Assembly: GCA_035532295.1 (NCBI GenBank)
Contig: DATKRH010000126.1
Location: forward strand, 1 to 5,087
Length of the DNA stretch: 5,087 nucleotides
Origin: DASUBV01 sp035532295
Lineage (GTDB): Bacteria > Actinomycetota > Actinomycetes > Streptosporangiales > Streptosporangiaceae
Direction: 5' to 3'
This document shows positions 1 to 4,948 of the stretch, piece after piece. Each line of letters opens with the position of its first letter. Within the stretch, counting starts at the first letter, position 1. The position numbers were made by a program, and so were the translations under genes. The notes beneath the pieces were generated by a model. The model did not search any database, had not been told where the DNA came from, and saw only the letters and a program-made list of their open reading frames with translations.

Positions 1-300
1 CAGGGCATCCAGGCCGGCCCGAGCGTACCGGTCGTACCGCCCCGCCTGCAGGCCGCGCCGCCTGCGGGCCTGCTCAAACTCACCGCGCTGCCAGCCGAGG
101 TACCCGGGCGCCTGGCTGGCGTGCACGCTGGCGGCCGTCCATGCCTGCCGCTCCGCCGTGATCGCGGCGAGCTGATCAGCGTCGATGACGTCCAGGTCAC
201 GGCAGGAGTACGGCGGCCACCCCTGAAACCAGCCGTGGACGCGCAGCAGGCCGGCCTCGGCCAGCGCCTCCCTCAGCGACCCCGCGGACGAGGCCGGAAC
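1..300 (-). CDS. Unknown protein, partial, runs off the left edge
   Basis: Read leftward, this strand is open from about 438 to base 1. From about 300 down to 1 nearly every codon ends in G or C, which is the best coding signal of any frame here. The visible protein has a SLREALAEAGLL helix, the motif WFQGWPPYSC, an acidic and hydrophobic stretch (DLDVIDADQLAAITAER), GYLGWQRGEFEQ, and a basic run (RRRR) before YDRYARAGL. I do not recognise the family. It has no membrane segment or signal peptide. The start is unresolved: the only in-frame start codons are a GTG at 420-418, which would overlap the next gene antisense, and a GTG near 120. Codon quality falls beyond 300, so the 5' end may have been lost to rearrangement. 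It is divergent from the gene at 301. The C-terminus lies outside the window. Confidence 0.5.
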
Positions 301-600
301 ATGAAAGCTCCTGCCAGCGAGCCCGCCGGGGCGAAAGCGGATTACACGGAGCGCCGCCTGTACGAGGTCTGGGTTCAGCTGACCGCACGCGGGTTCATCA
401 TCGACGAACCCGTGATCCACGTACTTGCCAGTGCTTTTTCAGGAACCTCCGCAGCGCCCAGCGCGGGATGGACCTGCTGGTCACCGAGGCGCTGGTGTGG
501 GAGTACCTGCCGCTGGGCGGTACCAGCCCGTACCAGGCCGCCCGCCTGGTACTGGCCCTGCTCAGCGGCACCAGCCCTGCCGGCCGCGGCCTCCACCGGT
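301..600 (+). pseudogene. Unknown helical protein, broken by a frameshift near 430
   Basis: The ATG at 301 has a weak GAGG about 8 nt upstream. It opens a frame reading ADYTERRLYEVWVQLTARG, then FIIDEPVIHVLA. At about 429-434 the sensible protein jumps to another frame, giving CFFRNLRSAQRGMDLLVTEA, then LVWEYLPLGGTSPY and QAARLVLALLSG. Both halves have high third-position GC and helical, protein-like composition. Reading straight on in either frame gives proline/arginine-rich nonsense. A change of +2 or -1 nt near 430 would join them. The second frame has no stop until 915-917, well into the next gene, so the natural C-terminus (probably just after LLSG) is also lost or undefined. I do not recognise the family, and no catalytic motif or membrane segment is visible. 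The end given here is approximate. A sequencing error could mimic the frameshift. Confidence 0.5.
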
Positions 601-910
601 GCCGTCCCCGGGGCTGGCGCTCAAGGAGGCGGTCGGCCGGATGCTGGCCGCCTGCGGGATGGCGGTACGGCTGGTGGATCTCCGCTACGACGAAGTCCGC
701 GCCGAGGCCATGGTCACCAACCCGGCCGAGCCCGCCCGGGGGCATGTCCGGATCAGCGACGAGGGCACCATCCGGTGGGAATGCCTGTTCGCCAGCCCCG
801 GCAGCGCCGCCGGCGGGCTTGCTCCTCTCGACATCGCCCGGGCCATCGCCACCGCGACCCGGAGCACCGATCCGGAACCTTCCGGCGACCTGCTCGCCCC
901 GGAGCCGGCC
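599..910 (+). CDS. Small unknown protein with no stop of its own, in frame with the recombinase
   Basis: From GTG 599 the frame gives a short helix (LALKEAVGRMLAACG), then VRLVDLRYDEVRAEAMVTNP, then GHVRISDEGTIRWECLFASP, then a helix with APLDIARAIATAT. This resembles a compact alpha/beta domain of about 90 residues with alternating strands. I do not recognise a named family. ATG 641 is an alternative start, since AAGGAGG at 623-629 lies 11 nt before it; I prefer 599 because the LALKEAVGR helix looks like part of the domain. There is no stop before the recombinase start at 911, and the frame continues to TGA 1079-1081, so it would make a 160-residue fusion to the recombinase N-terminus. Either a stop has been lost or the two were fused on purpose. 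The end at 910 marks where the recombinase begins. Confidence 0.45.
901..904 (+). promoter_or_regulatory. Ribosome binding site for the recombinase
   Basis: GGAG lies 6 nt before GTG 911, in an otherwise uniform GC-rich stretch. This spacing supports GTG 911 as the recombinase start, rather than treating the recombinase as only the tail of the upstream open frame. Confidence 0.4.
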
Positions 911-1479
911 GTGCTGACCGGTGCGCTGATCGGCTACGCCCGCGTCAGCACCTCCGGGCAGCTGCTCGACCGCCAGGAACACGCCCTGGCCGGGGCGGGC
1001 TGCATCCGGATCTTCGCCGACAAGCTCTCCGGCAAGAGCGCCGACGCCTGGACCGGCTCTCCCGCTCGCTGGCCGACCTGATCGAGATCGTCAGCACACT
1101 GCGCCGGCAAGGCGTCGGCTTCAGGAGCCTGCACGAAGCACTCGACACCACCACCCCAGGCGGCAGGCTGGTCTTCCACGTCTTCGCCGCGCTCGCCGAG
1201 TTCATCAGGGAACTGATCGTCGAAGGCACCCGCGAGGGCCTGGACGCCGCCCGCGCCCGCGGAGTACGCCTCGGACGGCCACCAGCCATGACCGCCGAGC
1301 AGATCCAGCACGCCCGCGATCTGCTGACCCGGCCGGACAACACCGTCTCCTCGATCGCCCGCCTGCTCGGCGTCAGCCGGGCCACCATCTACAAATACGT
1401 TCCCGAACTGGCCAGCGGGCACCGCCCCGCCACCCTGCCCGCGTCCGGGCACCCCGCTGACCTTCCCGAACCGCCTTAA
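911..1479 (+). pseudogene. Serine recombinase (resolvase/invertase family), internally deleted and frameshifted
   Basis: Small serine recombinases cut and rejoin DNA at two sites through a serine-linked intermediate (family knowledge). From GTG 911 the frame gives LIGYARVSTSGQLLDRQ with catalytic Ser13 and Arg11, then AGCIRIFADKLSGKSADA. From about 1048 the protein continues in a different frame: LDRLSRSLADLIEIV (conserved Asp/Arg/Arg), GVGFRSLHEALDTTTPGG, FAALAEFIRELIVEGT (the long E-helix region), RLGRPPAMT, and a C-terminal helix-turn-helix (VSSIARLLGVSRATIYKYV), ending at TAA 1477-1479. Relatives have about 21 residues between the SGK and LDRL motifs. Here they are almost adjacent, so about 61 nt are missing; restoring them would give an in-frame gene of about 209 residues. 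The lost part belongs to the catalytic core, so the protein should be inactive. Subfamily assignment is from memory of similar actinomycete proteins. Confidence 0.85.
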
Positions 1480-1649
1480 CGTGCGATCCGGTTTCCGGTG
1501 TAGGTCCACCCCCGCATACGAACGGGATACGACATTTCACCGGCCGTAGCACCGCGCTGGCTAAGTGGGCGGCTCCGTGAGTTGGTCGGGGGTCCATCAA
1601 GCGGTCTCAAACCCGAGTTCCGTGGCGGGACGAGTGGGAGACTTCCAGC

Positions 1650-2273
1650 GTGCCGAGACGTACCTGGCTCGACCAGAAGGTCGACGCGCTCCTGGAGGAA
1701 CTCGCTGCGTCTGGGATGGACCTCGACCGGCAGCGTGCCGCTGAGCTGATCACCGATCGGGTCCACGCTGTAGCAGCCCTCATGCGGGTCACCGCGCCGA
1801 CCGCCCGCAAGTACCTGGACGACGAGACAGTCAGGGACATGGCGCGGCGGATGCTGTTCGAGTTCGCCGCGGAGCAGCCAGGCGCCGACCTGCTGGAGGC
1901 GCCCAGGACCGTCCCGGTGCCGCTTGGCCTTGTCGGGATCATCGTTGCCGCCCTGGCCGAGGCAATGCAGGTCCGGGCGGCGAACGAGCCATCTGATCGC
2001 CTTGGCGGCGTGGTCGCCACCTACGGGCAGGTGCTGTCGGGACTCGGGCAGATCACCGCCGAGGCCGCGTCAGCCCAGGCCGGCAATCCGGCAAGGGCCA
2101 TGTTCCCGCCCGCGCTGCTGCGCCGTGCCGCCAGGTACATCAGCAACGCCGCGGACCTGGCCGCGAGTGGTGGCAGCCTGCCGGACGGGATCCCCGAGGC
2201 AGCACGCGGCGAGCTGGCCGCGGCCCTCCGCCGAGACGCCGACGGGTTGATCGCAGTCACCACCACGGCGTGA
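1650..2273 (+). CDS. Unknown 207-residue protein with a possible helix-turn-helix
   Basis: GTG 1650 follows GGAG at 1637-1640 by 9 nt, a good ribosome binding site. Third-position GC is high throughout and the frame closes at TGA 2271-2273 without damage. Residues 1-35 are charged and helical (WLDQKVDALLEELAASGMD). About residues 38-56 (VHAVAALMRVTAPTARKYL) have the spacing of a helix-turn-helix, which suggests DNA binding. Residues 91-107 form a hydrophobic helix (PLGLVGIIVAALAEAMQ) that is short and contains Glu, so probably a packed helix rather than a membrane segment. The remainder is Ala-rich and helical. I do not recognise the family. It is the only intact non-transposase gene fully inside the window, and it sits 170 bp after the recombinase remnant on the same strand with its own leader region, so it is likely transcribed separately. 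A regulatory role is inference from the helix-turn-helix alone. Confidence 0.7.
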   Translation: MPRRTWLDQKVDALLEELAASGMDLDRQRAAELITDRVHAVAALMRVTAPTARKYLDDETVRDMARRMLFEFAAEQPGADLLEAPRTVPVPLGLVGIIVAALAEAMQVRAANEPSDRLGGVVATYGQVLSGLGQITAEAASAQAGNPARAMFPPALLRRAARYISNAADLAASGGSLPDGIPEAARGELAAALRRDADGLIAVTTTA

Positions 2274-2281
2274 AGGGCTGA

Positions 2282-2436
2282 GCCCACTCCTTCGGCTTCG
2301 CGATCTACTCCGCCGCCCACGATCGCTACGAGGATTCCGTCCTGCGCACCGGGTTCCCCGCCGGCCCCCGCAAGAGGCCCTCGACACCGCCTGCACCATC
2401 CACCTCGCCGGGCTCGGCCACGAGCCAGACCTGTGA
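2282..2436 (+). pseudogene. C-terminal remnant of an unknown gene, no start and one frameshift
   Basis: Just after the 207-residue gene, an open stretch without any start codon reads SFGFAIYSAAHDRYEDSVL, then RTGFPAG. Near 2365 the protein-like reading shifts by one base and continues QEALDTACTIHLAGLGHEPD to TGA 2434-2436. The joined sequence would read as one C-terminal tail of about 50 residues, with one nucleotide missing at the stretch of Cs around 2362-2368. Similar tails (a GFAIY motif, an acidic YEDS, then a small-residue turn followed by EALD) occur, from memory, at the end of actinomycete proteins of unknown function; I cannot name the family. An in-frame stop at 2279-2281 shows that the N-terminal part is gone. 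The IS begins 42 bp downstream, so the IS did not itself cause this truncation. Confidence 0.45.
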
Positions 2437-2478
2437 CCCCGAACTCAATCCCCGACGAACTTACGGGGCCGCCACCCA

Positions 2479-2513
2479 CTAAGCGGACGCATTGAAATAA
2501 CATAACTTTCTGC
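2479..2513 (+). repeat. Left terminal inverted repeat of the ISAzo13-type element
   Basis: Aligned without gaps against the reverse complement of 3816-3850, 23 of 35 positions match. Matching blocks include CTxAGCGG at the tip, the central AAATAA and the inner TTCTG. It is markedly AT-rich in its inner half compared with the surroundings. Its inner edge abuts the first transposase ATG (2514). Confidence 0.75.
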
Positions 2514-3827
2514 ATGATCCTCTCTAGGCTGTGCGGTATGAGCGTGAGCTTGCGGACCATGCCGGATTCTGAGCGGGAGCAGCGCGAGGCCGAGATCGCG
2601 GCCAAGTGGGCGGACGCGCGGCCGCACCTGAGCGAGCACGGCCGGCGGATATGGCTGGGTGCCGAGGCGAAGCGGCTGGGCTACGGCGGGATCAAGTTCG
2701 TGGCGCAGGCGACCGGCGCGGCGATCAACACCGTCCGCGACGGCCTCGCTGACCTGGGGAAAGACCTGGGAGAGCCGCAGGATGAAGACGGTCCCCGCCG
2801 GGTCCGCCGGCTGGGCGGCGGACGGAAGAAGGCCGAGGAGAAAGACCCGGGCCTGGCGTCCGCCCTGGAGAACCTGCTCAAGTGCGAGGGCGAGGCCGGC
2901 GACCCGATGACCCCGGCGCTGCAGTGGACTTCCAGGTCCCTGGTCACGCTGTCGGACGAGCTCGCGGGCCAGGGGCATGACGCGTCCCCGACGAAAGTCC
3001 GGGGGCTGATGCGCCAGGCAGGATGGCGGCTGCAGCCGGACAATAAGTCGCTTGAGAAGCGGGAGACGCACAAGGACCGCGACCCGCAGTTCCGGTACAT
3101 CAACGCACTGGCCTCGATGTTCATCAGCGCCGGGCTGCCGGTCGTCAGCATCGACGCCAAGAAGAAGGAGCTCGTCGGGAACTTCGCCAACGGCGGCCGG
3201 GAATGGGCCCCGGCCGGGCACGCGCCCGCCGTCTTCGATCATGACTTCCCGTCCTGGGCCGAGGGCAAGGCACTCCCGTACGGGGTCTATGACCTGGCCG
3301 GGAACGAGGGGTTCGTCAGCGTCGGCACCGACCACGACACGCCCGCGTTCGCCGTCGCCTCCCTGGAGTCCTGGTGGGTCACCGCGGGGCGCCTCCGCTA
3401 CCCCGGCGCCGCGAGGCTGCTGGTCACCGCCGACTCCGGCGGCTCCAATGCCGCCAGGTCCCGCGCGTACAAGAAGCACCTGGCCGCCTTCGCCGAACGG
3501 CACGGCCTCGAGGAGGTCACCGTCCCGCACTACCCCTCCGGAACCTCAAAATGGGACAAGGTAGAACACAGGCTGTTCTCCTTCATTTCCATCAACTGGC
3601 GGGGAAAGCCCCTGACCAGCTACGAGACCGTCCTGGAACTCATCGGCGCGACCACCACCCGCACCGGCCTGACCGTCACCGCGAGCCACGACACCGGCAG
3701 CTACCCCACCGGCGAGAGGATCAGCGACAAGGAGATGCGGCAGCTGGAGAAAACCCGCATCACCAGACACGACTGGCACCCCGAATGGAACTACACCATC
3801 CACGGAGCAGACAAGCCAGAAGATTAG
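2514..3827 (+). CDS. tnp: ISAzo13-family transposase (DDE)
   Basis: A DDE-type transposase of 437 residues that would cut and move the surrounding element by binding its terminal repeats. Residues 38-85 form an N-terminal DNA-binding region with a helix-turn-helix-like segment (GGIKFVAQATGAAINTVRDGL). A linker with GGGRKK (101-106) follows, as is typical of the family. The catalytic core shows D214 in VVSIDAKKKELVGNF, D307 in LLVTADSGGSNAARSR, and E351 in SGTSKWDKVEHRLFSFIS, followed by NWRGKPL, all family signatures. The tail HDWHPEWNYTI is also typical. Nothing in the frame is broken and all three acidic residues are present, so it is probably functional. Alternative starts are ATG 2538 and ATG 2559; none has a strong ribosome binding site. 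The stop codon TAG 3825-3827 lies inside the right inverted repeat. Confidence 0.93.
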   Translation: MILSRLCGMSVSLRTMPDSEREQREAEIAAKWADARPHLSEHGRRIWLGAEAKRLGYGGIKFVAQATGAAINTVRDGLADLGKDLGEPQDEDGPRRVRRLGGGRKKAEEKDPGLASALENLLKCEGEAGDPMTPALQWTSRSLVTLSDELAGQGHDASPTKVRGLMRQAGWRLQPDNKSLEKRETHKDRDPQFRYINALASMFISAGLPVVSIDAKKKELVGNFANGGREWAPAGHAPAVFDHDFPSWAEGKALPYGVYDLAGNEGFVSVGTDHDTPAFAVASLESWWVTAGRLRYPGAARLLVTADSGGSNAARSRAYKKHLAAFAERHGLEEVTVPHYPSGTSKWDKVEHRLFSFISINWRGKPLTSYETVLELIGATTTRTGLTVTASHDTGSYPTGERISDKEMRQLEKTRITRHDWHPEWNYTIHGADKPED

Positions 3828-3850
3828 ATTATTTAATCTTGCCCGCTAAG
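3816..3850 (-). repeat. Right terminal inverted repeat of the ISAzo13-type element
   Basis: This is the partner of 2479-2513. It encodes the last residues of the transposase and its stop codon, so the repeat and the gene share bases. Inside it, AAGATTA (3820-3826) and TAATCTT (3834-3840) can pair across a 7-nt loop. The AT-rich hairpin straddles the stop and might limit readthrough, but it lacks a GC-rich stem and a U-tract. Confidence 0.75.
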
Positions 3851-3959
3851 CCCCCGGCTTCCCGGTCAGCTTCGTGCCGACGCCCTGGCCCTGCCTGCGG
3901 CTGTTCCTCGTCTTCGCCGTCAGCCCTGAGCCGGGCCGGAGGCCCGCCAGCTGCCCGGG

Positions 3960-3990
3960 CCCCGCACCCGGACCGGGTCCGGCTGCGGGG
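3960..3990. repeat. 31-nt near-perfect palindrome (hairpin)
   Basis: CCCCGCA (3960-3966) pairs with TGCGGGG (3984-3990). A single C/C mismatch follows, then CCGGAC (3968-3973) pairs with GTCCGG (3977-3982) around the loop CGG. That is 13 pairs in 31 nt, very stable in RNA or single-stranded DNA. There is no T-run after it, so it is not a standard terminator, although actinomycete terminators often lack one. It lies 132 nt after the transposase stop and outside the IS. Confidence 0.6.
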
Positions 3991-4076
3991 CGGTGGGCCT
4001 CCCGGCTGGGTCAGCCTGCGCCGCTTTAGCCGGCTCCCGCAACCGGCCTCTCGCTGCGCTCGCTCCGGGCGCCCAC

Positions 4077-4105
4077 AGATCTTTTTCAGAGGGCGAAAAA
4101 CATCT
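4077..4105. repeat. AT-rich inverted repeat with T5 and A5 arms
   Basis: AGATCTTTTTC (4077-4087) and GAAAAACATCT (4095-4105) are inverted copies with one mismatch, separated by AGAGGGC. The arms carry five Ts and five As in a region otherwise above 75% GC. It could be a protein-binding site, the end of a lost element, or a bidirectional terminator-like structure; the sequence alone does not decide. Confidence 0.5.
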
Positions 4106-4201
4106 TGCCCGCCCGGGCCAGCCGGTGATGCGGGCCCCTCCCGCGCAGCGCCTGCCGCCCTGCCTGCCGGGAGGCCCCAGCGCCGCCCGGCCGGCCACTC
4201 C

Positions 4202-4468
4202 GCCCTGCAGGCGGGACGGCTCACGCACTCAGCCGCGGCGGCCGTGCACCTGCTCACCTGCACCGAGCTGCCCGGCCGGGAGGACTTCGTTGGCCATGTC
4301 GATGTCCACGCTGCCCGCGACATCCACGGCACCGCCGTGGTGATCGCCCGGGTCCGGGACTGGGATGCCCTGCTCGCCGACAGCTCCCTGGGCCTGACCG
4401 GCAGCGACCGGCGGATGCTGGCGATCGCCGCGAGCTACGCCGCGGGCCGCCCGGTCGACCTGAGCGAG
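4202..4468 (+). pseudogene. Fragment of an unknown protein, cut off before 4470
   Basis: From about 4202 one frame has very high third-position GC and reads LQAGRLTHSAAAAVHLLTCT, then ELPGREDFVGHVDVHAARD, then AVVIARVRDWDALLADSS, then LTGSDRRMLAIAASYAAG and RPVDLSE. Coding quality disappears abruptly at about 4466-4470, where the neighbouring gene begins in another frame. There is no stop at that point: the frame stays open but becomes Arg/Pro/His nonsense. No clear start is visible. GTG 4244 is in frame but would drop the first helix, and the frame is open far upstream through non-coding-looking sequence. I do not recognise the family. The middle part has strand-like segments and the end is helical. 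It looks like a gene whose C-terminus was replaced at a junction near 4468. Confidence 0.45.
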
Positions 4469-4469
4469 C

Positions 4470-4922
4470 ATGGCAACGGAGGCCGCCGTGTCCCTGTGGG
4501 CACTCCCGCCCGCCGAACTCGCCGTCACGCTATTCCAGATGATCGACACCGGCACCGGCCCCGCCGCCTACTACGCCGACCTCACCCAGGCCGTCCTGTC
4601 CCTGACCATCCACGCACCCCCCGGCCCGCCAGCATCCCGACTGGACTTCCTGGACCGCCTCGACGCCGCCTGGCTCCACGCCGCCTGGACCGGCCACCCC
4701 CGCGAGCTGGCCGCCATCACCGCCGCCCGCCCGCACCTGGGCGACATCGCGCTGCGGTACCGGACGCTGCTGGAACGCCTCGGCCCCGGCCTGGACGGCC
4801 CGGGCACCCTCGCGGATGCCGACGCCTGGTATTTCATCCTGGAAGGCACCCGGGAGCAGACCGTGGCCGAGGCCCAGGCCCTGGCCATCACCGAGCTGGT
4901 CGCGCACACCAGGACGCGGTGA
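4470..4922 (+). pseudogene. Internal fragment resembling a TraG/VirD4-like conjugation ATPase
   Basis: ATG 4470 follows an in-frame TGA at 4461-4463, so translation of this frame could begin only here. The 150-residue product contains SLWALPPAELAVTLFQMID, TGTGPAAYYADLTQAVLSL, then PPGPPASRLDFLDRLDAAW, GDIALRYRTLLERLGPGLDG, GTLADADAWYFILEGTRE and VAEAQALAITELVAH, ending TRTR-stop. From memory, similar segments lie in the middle of long actinomycete proteins annotated as TraG/VirD4-like or type IV secretion ATPases, which move DNA during conjugation at the cell membrane. In those, a nucleotide-binding part precedes this stretch and a conserved part follows ELVAH. Here both are missing, with no Walker A or Walker B, so this is probably a non-functional fragment. 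The family call is recollection and moderately uncertain. A small intact protein of unknown function is the alternative. Confidence 0.45.
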
Positions 4923-4948
4923 TCTACGTGCTTCCTCTCAGCCGCGCC

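Larger units (their letters stand above)
2479..3850 (+). mobile_element. ISAzo13-family insertion sequence, apparently complete, 1372 bp
   Basis: The element consists of a single full-length DDE transposase gene bounded by imperfect 35-bp terminal inverted repeats. The outermost eight bases are CTAAGCGG on the left and, read inward on the other strand, CTTAGCGG on the right. Length and single-gene layout fit the family. Exact ends are uncertain by one or two bases, and a target duplication cannot be read because both flanks are runs of C (CCC at 2475-2477 and at 3852-3854 is possible but uninformative). The element lies between the gene remnant ending at 2436 and a non-coding structured region, so it seems to interrupt no recognisable gene. 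An intact frame and recognisable ends suggest a more recent arrival than its decayed neighbours. Confidence 0.8.
3851..4201. other. Structured region with no convincing gene
   Basis: No frame here combines a good start, high third-position GC and protein-like composition. The open stretches on both strands are Pro/Arg/Gly-rich and appear to be GC-driven. The region instead holds dense inverted repeats: a small hairpin GGGCC-GGA-GGCCC (3933-3945), a large palindrome (3960-3990), a short direct repeat CTCGCT-GCG-CTCGCT (4050-4064) and an AT-rich inverted repeat (4077-4105). It could be the edge of an older mobile element, a recombination or transfer site, or debris of GC-rich DNA. The right boundary, where coding signal resumes, is approximate. 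Confidence 0.4.

Noticed and set aside
1040..1050. Programmed frameshifting in the recombinase
   Set aside because: About 21 residues of the catalytic core are missing at the frame change, so shifting frames alone could not restore the enzyme, and no slippery heptamer is seen.
121..1479. A single 452-residue rightward reading frame
   Set aside because: Only its last 140 or so residues (recombinase C-terminal part) and a short stretch at 301-429 look like protein. The rest is Arg/Pro-rich out-of-frame reading of other genes, so treating it as one gene would be wrong.
1530..1552. Direct repeat ATACGA-N5-ATACGA upstream of the 207-residue gene
   Set aside because: Two six-base copies are too short to support an operator or att site without a further copy or conservation.
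2275..2285. GGGC-TGA-GCCC after the 207-residue gene as a terminator
   Set aside because: The stem has only four pairs and no T-run, too weak to call.
2450..2468. Hairpin CCCCG-N9-CGGGG just left of the IS as a terminator
   Set aside because: The stem has only five pairs with a nine-base loop and no T-run, which is expected by chance at this GC content.
2492..2518. TTGAAA with a CATGAT box as the transposase promoter
   Set aside because: The spacing is only 15 nt and the -10 box is poor and would overlap the first ATG. The TTGAAA is part of the left terminal repeat.
2445..3530. Long minus-strand open frame (361 residues) opposite the transposase
   Set aside because: It is antisense to a clearly identified transposase, is Gly/Arg/Pro-rich, and shows no family motifs. 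It is a by-product of high-GC codon use.
3829..4332. Minus-strand open frame of 167 residues after the IS
   Set aside because: Its composition is Arg/Gly/Ala/Pro-rich without motifs, it crosses the strong palindromes, and in its right part it lies opposite a frame with much better codon bias.
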